Part shown: piece after piece, positions 25,801-33,096 of the stretch | Layout of the letters: the number at the start of each line of letters is the position of its first letter | Numbering within the stretch: the first letter of the stretch is position 1 | Source of the DNA: Bacteroidaceae bacterium | GTDB lineage: Bacteria; Bacteroidota; Bacteroidia; Bacteroidales; Bacteroidaceae | Length of the DNA: 34,881 nucleotides | NCBI GenBank assembly: GCA_017940185.1 | Contig: JAGAZE010000011.1 | Location: 1 to 34,881, forward strand | Direction of reading: 5' to 3' | The notes under the pieces: model-generated | Databases searched by the model: none | Seen by the model: the letters and a program-made list of their open reading frames with translations, nothing else | What the model was told of the DNA's origin: nothing | Position numbers and translations under genes: made by a program

Positions 25801-27969
25801 TTACGCTTCCTTGTCGAGCAGGATGTTCATCATCTCTACAGCGGCTTTTGCCACGCTGGTGCCAGGGCCGAAGATGGCAGCCACACCGGCTTTGTAGAGG
25901 AAGTCGTAGTCCTGTGCAGGTATCACGCCGCCGGCGATTACCATGATGTCTTCGCGGCCGAGCTTCTTCAGTTCTTCGATGAGTTGCGGGATGAGGGTCT
26001 TATGTCCTGCTGCGAGCGAGGAGGCACCTACGATGTGTACGTCGTTCTCCACGGCTTCGCGTGCAGCCTCTTCCGGAGTCTGGAAGAGCGGCCCCATGTC
26101 GACGTCAAATCCGCAGTCGGCATAACCCGTTGCAACGACCTTGGCTCCGCGGTCGTGTCCGTCCTGACCCATCTTAGCCACGAAGATACGCGGACGCCGT
26201 CCTTCGCGCTTTGCAAACTCGTCGGTGAGCTGACAGGCTTTCTCAAAGTCGCTGTCATTCTTGCTTTCTGAACTGTACACGCCTGATATGGTTCTGATTA
26301 CTGCTTTGTAGCGTCCTACTATTTCTTCGCAGGCATCGCTTATCTCTCCGAGTGTGCAACGCAGTCCGGCAGCCTTCACGGCGAGGTCGAGCAGATTGTT
26401 CTTCGACTTCTTGCCTTCGTTGAATTCGCGCACGCACTCTGTGATAGCCTTGAGTGCCTCCTTGCATGCGGCCTCGTCGCGGTTGGCGCGCAGCTTCTTG
26501 AGGTTCTCCTCCTGCTGCAGGCGTACGGCGGTGTTGTCCACTTCGAGGATGTCGATAGGATCTTCGTGCTCCAGACGATACTTGTTAGTGCCTACGATGG
26601 TCTGTGCGCCTGAGTCGATGCGGGCCTGCGTGCGGGCTGCGGCCTCTTCGATACGCATCTTGGGCAGACCGGTCTCGATGGCTTTGGCCATACCGCCGAG
26701 CTTCTCTATCTCCTGAATGTGCTCCCAAGCCTTGTGCACGAGTTCGTTGGTGAGTGTCTCCACATAGTAGGAGCCTGCCCACGGGTCGATCTGCTTGCAC
26801 ACCTTGGTCTCGTTCTGGATATATATCTGAGTGTTACGTGCTATACGTGCCGAGAAGTCTGTCGGCAGAGCGATGGCCTCGTCGAGTGCGTTGGTGTGCA
26901 GCGACTGTGTGTGTCCGAGCACTGCTGCCATGGCTTCTATGCATGTGCGGCCCACGTTGTTGAAGGGATCTTGCTCTGTGAGGCTCCATCCCGATGTCTG
27001 GCAGTGTGTGCGCAGTGCGAGCGACTTCGGGTTTTCGGCACCGAAGCTCTTCACTATCTTTGCCCAGAGCAGACGTCCGGCACGCATCTTGGCTATCTCC
27101 ATGAAGTGGTTCATGCCAATGGCCCAGAAGAAGGACAGACGCGGGGCAAACTTGTCGACGGGTATGCCTGCGTTGACGCCGGTGCGGAGGTAGTCCATAC
27201 CGTCGGCGAGGGTGTAGGCCAGCTCAATGTCGGCGGTGGCACCGGCTTCCTGCATGTGGTAGCCTGAGATGGATATGGAGTTGAACTTCGGCATAAACTG
27301 TGAGGTGTACTCAAAGATGTCGGCGATAATCTTCATGGAGAAGGCTGGCGGGTAGATATATGTGTTGCGCACCATAAACTCCTTCAGGATATCGTTCTGG
27401 ATGGTACCGGCCATTTCTTCGAGTTTGGCTCCCTGCTCCAGTCCGGCGTTGATGTAGAAGGCGAGTACGGGCAGCACGCCGCCGTTCATCGTCATGGAGA
27501 CCGACATCTTGTTCAAGGGTATGCCTTCAAAGAGCACTTTCATGTTCTCGAGCGAGCAAATGCTTACGCCTGCCTTACCTACGTCGCCCACCACGCGGGG
27601 GTTGTCGGGGTCGTAGCCACGGTGTGTGGGCAGGTCGAATGCCACGGAGAGTCCTTTCTGTCCGCTGGCGAGGTTGCGGCGGTAGAAGGCGTTACTCTCT
27701 TCGGCGGTGGAGAAGCCGGCATACTGGCGTATGGTCCACGGGCGGAAGGGATACATCATGGAGTAGGGGCCGCGCAGGTAGGGCGGTATGCCTGCCGTGA
27801 AGTCGAGGTGCTCCATACCCTCGAGGTCTTCCTTGGTGTACACAGGACGTACCTCGATATGCTCAGGAGTCTTCCAGTCGGCTTTGATATTGTTGTCCTT
27901 TATCCACTGCGCACCGTCTTTGGCGGTGATGCCGGCGTGGATGTCGATATTGTTGAATTGTTTACGCAT
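25801..27969 (-). CDS. mutB: Methylmalonyl-CoA mutase large (catalytic) subunit
   Basis: Interconverts succinyl-CoA and (R)-methylmalonyl-CoA using adenosylcobalamin, in the succinate-propionate pathway. The 722-residue protein has the TIM-barrel N-terminal domain with [24 protein letters not shown] near residue 64, [43 protein letters not shown], and [18 protein letters not shown]. The C-terminal B12 domain carries the cobalamin ligand DGHDRG with His605, followed by the GASSLAAGH and AGGVIP blocks. It starts 14 nt after mutA, so both are translated from one transcript. MeaB-like chaperone and epimerase are not nearby. Confidence 0.98.
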   Translation of the reverse strand: MRKQFNNIDIHAGITAKDGAQWIKDNNIKADWKTPEHIEVRPVYTKEDLEGMEHLDFTAGIPPYLRGPYSMMYPFRPWTIRQYAGFSTAEESNAFYRRNLASGQKGLSVAFDLPTHRGYDPDNPRVVGDVGKAGVSICSLENMKVLFEGIPLNKMSVSMTMNGGVLPVLAFYINAGLEQGAKLEEMAGTIQNDILKEFMVRNTYIYPPAFSMKIIADIFEYTSQFMPKFNSISISGYHMQEAGATADIELAYTLADGMDYLRTGVNAGIPVDKFAPRLSFFWAIGMNHFMEIAKMRAGRLLWAKIVKSFGAENPKSLALRTHCQTSGWSLTEQDPFNNVGRTCIEAMAAVLGHTQSLHTNALDEAIALPTDFSARIARNTQIYIQNETKVCKQIDPWAGSYYVETLTNELVHKAWEHIQEIEKLGGMAKAIETGLPKMRIEEAAARTQARIDSGAQTIVGTNKYRLEHEDPIDILEVDNTAVRLQQEENLKKLRANRDEAACKEALKAITECVREFNEGKKSKNNLLDLAVKAAGLRCTLGEISDACEEIVGRYKAVIRTISGVYSSESKNDSDFEKACQLTDEFAKREGRRPRIFVAKMGQDGHDRGAKVVATGYADCGFDVDMGPLFQTPEEAAREAVENDVHIVGASSLAAGHKTLIPQLIEELKKLGREDIMVIAGGVIPAQDYDFLYKAGVAAIFGPGTSVAKAAVEMMNILLDKEA

Positions 27970-27983
27970 AGTTGTGTCCTCCT

Positions 27984-29837
27984 TTAGATTCCAAGTTTCT
28001 CGTTATATTCCTTGAGTGTTTCGAGCACGTTGCACTTCACGTGAACGAAGTTTTCGATACCGGCTGCTTTGAGTTCGTCCATGCAGGCGGGTGCGCCGGC
28101 TACTACGAACATTGCCCTTCCATTGAGATACTTGAATGCCGGGATGGCATATTCTGCGTATTCGTCGTCGCTTGAGCAGAGCACCACGATGTCGGCCTTG
28201 GCCTCGAGTGCGGCGTCGACGCCTTCTTCCACGGTCTTGAAGCCGAGGTTGTCTATCACCTTATAGCCTGCACATGCCAGGAAGTTGCACGAGAACTGTG
28301 CGCGTGCCTGACGCATGGCGAGGTTGCCTATGGTGAGCATGAATGCAGTGGGCACGCGTTTCTCTTCGGTGCTGATGCGCAGGTCTTCGAAGTCGGCGGC
28401 CAGACGTGTGCTCTCTATCTTCTTGTAGGGTGCGTCGTCGTTGTGTCCGCAGCCGCAGCAGCATGCCTTGGCACGCTTGCCTTCGCTCTTCTCGGTGAAG
28501 TTGGGGAACTGGTTGGTGCCGAGCAGGAACTCCTTGCGCTTGGCTGCATCGCCGTGACGCTTCACGTTGGTGGCGTTGATGTCGTCTTGCACGGTGCCTT
28601 TCTTCACGGCCTCGAGCATGCCGCCTTCTTCTTCCACGCGCAGGAATATCTTCCATCCTTCTTCGGCGAGGCTCTCGGTGAGGTGTTCTATGTAATAGGA
28701 GCCTGCCGAGGGGTCTACGATGCGGTCGAAGTGGCTCTCTTCCTTGATGAGCAGCTGCTGGTTGCGTGCTATGCGCTCCGAGAAGTCGGAGGGCTGCTCG
28801 TAGGTGCTGTCGAAGGGCAGCACCACCATGGAGTGCACACCGCCCAGGGCTGCGCTCATGGCCTCGGTCTGTGTGCGCAGCAGGTTCACATAGCTGTCAA
28901 ACAGGGTCTGGTTGTAGAACGAGGTGGTAGCGTTCACTGTCATCTGGCATGCGCTGTCGCACTTGGGCTCATACTGCTTCACTATCTGTGCCCAGAGCAT
29001 GCGTGCGGCACGCAGCTTGGCAATCTCCATGAAGTAGTTTTCGGAGATACCCATGTTGAATTTTATCTTCTTGGCAGCCAGTGTGGGTTCCACGCCGGCA
29101 TCGGTGAGCTGCTGCATGTATTCGTTGCCCCATGCCAGTGCGTAGCCCAGTTCCTGCACGATGTAGGCGCCGGCATTGTTGAGTGCCTCGGTGTTGACGC
29201 TGATGCAGCGGAAGTTGGGATAGTCTTTCAGCACGTCGATGAGCTGTGGGGCCTGTGCCAGGATGGCTGTGGTGTCCTTGCCCTTCATCACCATCTTCTC
29301 GATGGGGTCGAAGTCGATGCTGCCCACCACCTTTTCCTTGTCGTAGCCTTTCTTGTCGAAGTATGCCACGAGCAGCTTGGCCAGCTCAAGGGTATGACGC
29401 TTGCAGGTGGAGAAGTTCACTTCCACCACGTCGCACAGTATGTCGTTGAGCAGCGTGTCGACGGTCTCTGCGTTGACCATCTCTGCGGGGAGGCAGAATC
29501 CCAGCGAGTCGATGCCTTTGTTGAGAATGTCGAGTGCCTTCTTGTTGGCCTCGGCGGCATCGGTCACGTGGATGTTCTGGCGCACATACCAGCGGTTGTT
29601 GTCTTTCTTGTTGCCGCGCACGAAGGGGAATTCGCCGGGCATGGCTTCGGGTGTCTTCAACTTGACGACATCCTCACGACGATAGAAGGGCATCACGTTG
29701 AAGCCTTCGTTCGTTCTCCACACGAGCCGTTTCTGGAAGTCGGCACCTTTCAGGTCCACTTCTATCTTGTCCAGCCACTCTTGGGTGGTGGGAGCGGTAA
29801 ACTCGGTGAAGAGCTTTTCACGATTGTTGTTTGACAT
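27984..29837 (-). CDS. mutA: Methylmalonyl-CoA mutase small subunit
   Basis: Non-catalytic partner of MutB. The 617-residue protein begins with the MutA block [32 protein letters not shown] and has the TIM-barrel segments [26 protein letters not shown] and [25 protein letters not shown]. The C-terminal B12-like domain lacks DxHxx[15 protein letters not shown] takes its place, as is normal for this subunit. An odd feature is a CCCGCGH cluster (residues 459-465) in the linker between domains. First gene of the mutAB operon, with a promoter at 29902-29932. In Bacteroidales, this pathway runs toward propionate and regenerates succinyl-CoA. Confidence 0.96.
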   Translation of the reverse strand: MSNNNREKLFTEFTAPTTQEWLDKIEVDLKGADFQKRLVWRTNEGFNVMPFYRREDVVKLKTPEAMPGEFPFVRGNKKDNNRWYVRQNIHVTDAAEANKKALDILNKGIDSLGFCLPAEMVNAETVDTLLNDILCDVVEVNFSTCKRHTLELAKLLVAYFDKKGYDKEKVVGSIDFDPIEKMVMKGKDTTAILAQAPQLIDVLKDYPNFRCISVNTEALNNAGAYIVQELGYALAWGNEYMQQLTDAGVEPTLAAKKIKFNMGISENYFMEIAKLRAARMLWAQIVKQYEPKCDSACQMTVNATTSFYNQTLFDSYVNLLRTQTEAMSAALGGVHSMVVLPFDSTYEQPSDFSERIARNQQLLIKEESHFDRIVDPSAGSYYIEHLTESLAEEGWKIFLRVEEEGGMLEAVKKGTVQDDINATNVKRHGDAAKRKEFLLGTNQFPNFTEKSEGKRAKACCCGCGHNDDAPYKKIESTRLAADFEDLRISTEEKRVPTAFMLTIGNLAMRQARAQFSCNFLACAGYKVIDNLGFKTVEEGVDAALEAKADIVVLCSSDDEYAEYAIPAFKYLNGRAMFVVAGAPACMDELKAAGIENFVHVKCNVLETLKEYNEKLGI

Positions 29838-29901
29838 GTTGTTGGTTTACGTTTGTGTGTTATTATATAAGTTGTGTACTTTGTTTTTTTTATTTATCCG
29901 G

Positions 29902-29932
29902 CAAAGGTATACACTTTCGCAGAGTCGCGAAA
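29902..29932 (-). promoter_or_regulatory. Promoter of mutAB
   Basis: The minus strand has -7 TACCTTTG (29902-29909) and a near-consensus -33 TTTC (29929-29932), spacer 19 nt. Predicted start near 29895, about 58 nt before the mutA ATG. Confidence 0.7.
29915..29932. promoter_or_regulatory. Candidate operator in the mutAB promoter
   Basis: TTTCGC (29915-29920) and GCGAAA (29927-29932) form a perfect inverted repeat with a 6-nt centre. It lies between, and touches, the -7 and -33 boxes, where a bound factor would block RNA polymerase or contact sigma. No T-run follows, so it is not a terminator for the upstream gene. Binding factor unknown. Confidence 0.45.
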
Positions 29933-29957
29933 TTAATTGCTGTTTTTTTCCCTTTGT

Positions 29958-30914
29958 CTACAGTTCCACGCTGCTGATGTCCACCAGTTTGTTGACTATG
30001 GCATAGATGGTGAGTCCTGCCGGTGAGTGTATCTGCAGCTTTCGCGCTATGTTGCGCCGGTGTGTGATGACGGTGTTGGGCGATATGTAGAGATGGTCGG
30101 CTATCTCCTTGTTGGTCATGCCCTGCACCACGCCCACTATCACATCTTTCTCGCGCTGCGAGAGTTCTTCCTGTCGGTCGCTGTTGATGCCTATCATGTG
30201 CGAGATCTTGGTTGTCACGTCGTTGTGGCGCAGTTCTTGCTCCAGCTGTTGTATGGCGGGGATGAAGATATGGTCTTCCACTTCGGCGTGCTGTGTGAGC
30301 CACTCTTCGTTGTTGTAGATGTCGTAGAGTGTGGCCGAGAGCTGGTTGTTGGTGCGTGCGTCGGCGGGCAGGTATTTTATGATGATGCTTTTCAGTTCGC
30401 GCAGCTGCTTGTCGGTAGCGCTGTGGTGCTTGGAGAAGGTCTCTATGTTGAAGTCGTTGCGCACTTCGCCCTGCAGCAGCTGTTCCACGTAGGGGAACAC
30501 CGTGCGCTCTTCGTACTTCATGTGTGTGCGTATGCTGCGCGCATACTCGTCGTAGAGTCGCAGGATGAGCCGGCCCAGGTTGCTGTCGGTGTTGATGGCC
30601 TCTTGCAGTTCGCGCCTGATGAAGGGCAGCTGGAAGTCGAGATAGTAGGTGTGGCTGGCGCGCAGGTATTGCAGCAGCGTGGGCACGGAGAGGCGATGGG
30701 CGTCGTCGGGGTTGTGGAAGCCGTTGATGGTGAAGTTGACAACGGCCAGAAAGGTGTAGGTGTCTACATCTTGTTCCTCGCACACCTCGCGCACCGTCTT
30801 GTCGCCGAAACCCAGACTGATACCGAACGAGCCGAGGCTCTGCAGCACGTTGTAGTTGTCGCGAATGAGCACTATCATCTTGTCGTCGGGCTCATACATC
30901 TTCTGATTTTTCAT
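29958..30914 (-). CDS. YtfE/RIC-like di-iron hemerythrin domain fused to a LuxR DNA-binding domain
   Basis: A 318-residue protein of three parts. Residues about 8-65 resemble the N-terminal domain of ScdA/YtfE (repair of iron centres), but the conserved CysCys is replaced by LGFG at 34-37. Residues about 78-230 form a hemerythrin-like helical bundle with candidate iron ligands His88, His131, Glu135 (HxxxE), His163 or 164, His209 and Glu213 (HxxxE). From my knowledge of the family, this spacing is very close to that of E. coli YtfE. Residues 251-318 are a LuxR helix-turn-helix (LSQREKDVIVGVVQGMTNKEIA, then NTVITHRRNIARKL). The layout points to a transcription factor that senses O2, NO or redox state through a di-iron site; this is inference. 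It sits 58 nt after the MBL gene, with mutAB next. Confidence 0.85.
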   Translation of the reverse strand: MKNQKMYEPDDKMIVLIRDNYNVLQSLGSFGISLGFGDKTVREVCEEQDVDTYTFLAVVNFTINGFHNPDDAHRLSVPTLLQYLRASHTYYLDFQLPFIRRELQEAINTDSNLGRLILRLYDEYARSIRTHMKYEERTVFPYVEQLLQGEVRNDFNIETFSKHHSATDKQLRELKSIIIKYLPADARTNNQLSATLYDIYNNEEWLTQHAEVEDHIFIPAIQQLEQELRHNDVTTKISHMIGINSDRQEELSQREKDVIVGVVQGMTNKEIADHLYISPNTVITHRRNIARKLQIHSPAGLTIYAIVNKLVDISSVEL

Positions 30915-30972
30915 ATTGTTATTCTTTTATTTTGTTTGCTTCGCGTGCCATTTATCCATTGAATAGGAGATA

Positions 30973-31989
30973 TCAACGCCGATAGCACTCTCCGGGTGCC
31001 ATTATCACGCAGGGGCGACTGATGTCGCGCGTCTTATAGTAGGTGAGCCAGTAGGCCTCGCGGTGGTCGATGGTGTGCGACAGTTCGTTCTCGTGGGCTG
31101 TCACCACCACGCGGGGGCGGTAGCCCTCGATGATTTCGGCCAGCGGCTGCGCCCAGCAGTCGACGATGAGTATGTCTACGGGAGGCACGCGCGTGTAGGC
31201 CTGCGCTATCCACGCCATGTCTTCCTTGCGCCACTGGTCGCCGAGGTGTGCCAGGGTGAGCTTTTCGGGAAAGGTGACCACAAAATGGTTGCACTGCAGA
31301 TGGTCCTGATGCCCCGGCAGTATGCGCACGCGCAGGTCGCTGCGGCGCAGGCGCACAAGGGTGTCCGCTTCCGTGTCGGGCACTATGTGCGTCACCAGGC
31401 TGTCGTTCTTCATGAAGTCGGCAGGACCGAACACGGGTTTGCCCAGTGCTGTGAAGGCGCGTGCCACGCGCGGGTCGGCGTGGTCGGCGTGGCGATGGGT
31501 GACCAGCAGCGCGTCGCACCTGCTTGCCAGTGCCTGCACCGTGCTGTCGGCATACAGGCGCTCGCGCCCTTTGCGCGCCGTCACGTCGATGGCCACCGTG
31601 GCAGAGCTCGTGCGCACCACGAAGCCGGCGTTGTACACCTTATACACCTCCATCTTCTTCTGCATCGGGGCGTCGAGGCAGTCCACGATGTGCCACGCGC
31701 ATGCTTCCAGATACTGCTGCACCACGGCCGACGAGTCGAGGCGTGTGTCGTGGTGAATGGCATCGAGCAGCATCAGCGCCTGCCTGCGCGCCAGCGACGC
31801 GCGCGTGGTAGGAGGATTGGCGGCCAACACCTCGCCGATGTGTTCCAGAAAGACGCTGGCCTGCGTCTCAACGTATTTATCTTTTTTGCCCCAATACTGC
31901 AATGCGCGCTGCGTGGGCTGCGGCTGCTGTGCCAGCAGCGTACCGCATAGGGAAAGGAAAAGAATAAGAAGGTGATATCTGGGCCTCAT
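30973..31989 (-). CDS. Exported metallo-beta-lactamase-fold hydrolase (UlaG-like)
   Basis: Predicted periplasmic metal hydrolase of 338 residues. A signal peptide (MRPRYHLLILFLSLCGTLLA) is followed by an N-terminal helical region of about 90 residues with no family I recognise. The MBL domain starts near 115 and has the zinc motif HRHADH at 165-170, then PGHQDH, HLGD and AHENE downstream, which supply further metal ligands. I chose the ATG at 31989 over 32007 because it gives a clean signal peptide. A -7 box TATATTTG lies upstream at 32034-32041. The hemerythrin-LuxR gene follows after 58 nt and may be co-transcribed. Substrate unknown; beta-lactamase activity should not be assumed. Confidence 0.85.
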   Translation of the reverse strand: MRPRYHLLILFLSLCGTLLAQQPQPTQRALQYWGKKDKYVETQASVFLEHIGEVLAANPPTTRASLARRQALMLLDAIHHDTRLDSSAVVQQYLEACAWHIVDCLDAPMQKKMEVYKVYNAGFVVRTSSATVAIDVTARKGRERLYADSTVQALASRCDALLVTHRHADHADPRVARAFTALGKPVFGPADFMKNDSLVTHIVPDTEADTLVRLRRSDLRVRILPGHQDHLQCNHFVVTFPEKLTLAHLGDQWRKEDMAWIAQAYTRVPPVDILIVDCWAQPLAEIIEGYRPRVVVTAHENELSHTIDHREAYWLTYYKTRDISRPCVIMAPGECYRR

Positions 31990-32033
31990 AACACGGATTG
32001 TCGGCATCTTTCATATGCCTATATGCTATCGTG

Positions 32034-32041
32034 CAAATATA
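32034..32041 (-). promoter_or_regulatory. -7 box of the MBL-hemerythrin operon
   Basis: Minus-strand TATATTTG matches TAnnTTTG; no -33 TTTG at standard distance. Predicted start near 32027, about 38 nt before the ATG at 31989. Confidence 0.5.
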
Positions 32042-32346
32042 CGAAGTTTCGCGCATCGATGTGCTATTTATGCCCCGAAAAATGCAAATCCGCACTGCAC
32101 CACCAGGATTTTCCAAACGCAACCCACACTTCAACCATCACTTCAGATATTACACACAGAATATTGACAATCAAACTATTGCACAACAATGTACAAGTTG
32201 CACTACAACGTGCTTTCATGCAGTGCACGTTGGCACATTGGAGCAGTCGCGATGACAAACCGACAAGGTACCTGCCTCTTCGGCACACTGCATCAGCAAA
32301 TGTCAGGGAAAAACAAAAACAATCGTGCCCGCACCTCCATCATAAA
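32042..32346. other. Non-coding stretch with one hairpin
   Basis: About 300 nt with no convincing gene; open frames here have no recognisable family and overlap the repeat array. It holds one inverted repeat, CAACGTGC (32206-32213) and GCACGTTG (32225-32232), with an 11-nt loop and no T-run. Otherwise I see nothing in it. Confidence 0.5.
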
Positions 32347-32470
32347 CCAATCGGGCAACAATCACACGCCAATCGGGCAACAGTTGCTATCCGATTAGGC
32401 AACACTTGCTATCCAATTAGGCAACACTTGCACTCCAATCGGGCAACAGTTGCACGCCAATCGGGCTACA
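32347..32470 (+). repeat. 22-nt tandem repeat array (right copy)
   Basis: Six units start at 32349, 32371, 32393, 32415, 32437 and 32459, exactly 22 nt apart, the last one partial. The core AATCGGGCAACAGTTGC contains the near-palindrome GCAAC-A-GTTGC. It matches the left array core GATTGGGCAATAGTTGC at 14 of 17 bases in the same orientation. It lies just beyond the terminator of the lipoprotein gene (32480-32519). No spacers, no coding potential. Confidence 0.88.
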
Positions 32471-32479
32471 CAGCAGGGC

Positions 32480-32519
32480 AAAAAGAAAGCAACGGAAAGG
32501 CTGCCGCCTGTCCGTTGCT
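32480..32519 (-). terminator. Intrinsic terminator of the small lipoprotein gene
   Basis: AGCAACGGA (32488-32496) pairs with TCCGTTGCT (32511-32519); an inner AGG/CCT extends the stem past one mismatch. On the minus strand a T-rich tract (TTTCTTTTT) follows. It starts 25 nt after the stop codon. Confidence 0.9.
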
Positions 32520-32544
32520 ATGAGTTGTGTGGAATATCAGCTGA

Positions 32545-32925
32545 TTACATGTCGTCGAAAATTGCAGCAGCCTTCTTCAAGTCGGGATCGTCTTCCAGCT
32601 CCTTCATGGCAGGAATCTCTTCAAGTGAGCTCATGTCCTGCATCAGAGTGGAGAACTCCTGGAAGTCCTTACCCTGCATTACTTCCAGAGCCTTGGTGGG
32701 ATCGTCCTTGGCACCGTTGAGAGCAGTCTTGAATTTCTCAACGACAGGCTTCACTGCATCGAGGAAAGCAAGCATCTTTTCCTTCAGCTGAGCCTTGTCC
32801 ATGCTGGCACCCTTCTCTTTGAGCTCCTTCATAATTTCCTTAGCCTTGTCGATACCGCCGCTTTGGCACGATACCATGCAAATGCTCACCAGTGCAATGA
32901 ACATTCCGAGAATTACTTTTTTCAT
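32545..32925 (-). CDS. Small predicted lipoprotein, hypothetical
   Basis: A 126-residue protein with a lipoprotein signal (MKKVILGMFIALVSICMVSC) and lipobox MVSC, so Cys20 should be lipidated. The mature part is highly charged, Lys/Glu/Asp-rich, and predicted helical (for example AKEIMKELKEKGASMDKAQLKEKM), with no family I recognise. It is a single-gene unit with the best promoter in the window (full -7 and -33 match) and a strong terminator, which suggests high expression. Base composition is like its neighbours. Function unknown. Confidence 0.85.
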   Translation of the reverse strand: MKKVILGMFIALVSICMVSCQSGGIDKAKEIMKELKEKGASMDKAQLKEKMLAFLDAVKPVVEKFKTALNGAKDDPTKALEVMQGKDFQEFSTLMQDMSSLEEIPAMKELEDDPDLKKAAAIFDDM

Positions 32926-32977
32926 TTCGTTCTTGATTTTTAGGATTAATAATTAAGTGAATTGTTGTTTCTGTGTG

Positions 32978-33009
32978 CAAATGTAACGAGAGTTTTGCGG
33001 AAATACAAA
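32978..33009 (-). promoter_or_regulatory. Promoter of the small lipoprotein gene
   Basis: Minus strand: -7 TACATTTG (32978-32985) and -33 TTTG (33006-33009) with a 20-nt spacer, a full Bacteroidetes match. Predicted start near 32971, about 45 nt before the ATG. Confidence 0.85.
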
Positions 33010-33063
33010 AAAAAGTGAAATAAAAGTTAACCACTCGCTTTTCAGCATACGCGGAAATGTTGC

Positions 33064-33071
33064 TACTTTTG
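33064..33071 (+). promoter_or_regulatory. -7 box of the cca promoter
   Basis: TACTTTTG matches TAnnTTTG. The -33 region is TTTTC-like only. Predicted start near 33078, about 19 nt before the ATG. It diverges from the lipoprotein promoter. Confidence 0.6.
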
Positions 33072-33096
33072 CAGGCGCAAAAAGCTTTTCCATACC

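Noticed and set aside
28443-29834. 463-residue open frame on the plus strand
   Set aside because: Antisense shadow of mutA, which has clear family motifs on the other strand.
27984-29837. Broken methylmalonyl-CoA mutase lacking the B12 histidine
   Set aside because: Absence of DxHxxG is normal in the MutA small subunit; MutB next to it carries the intact motif.
31972-32523. 183-residue open frame on the plus strand
   Set aside because: It runs through the MBL promoter and the 22-nt repeat array; composition is not protein-like.
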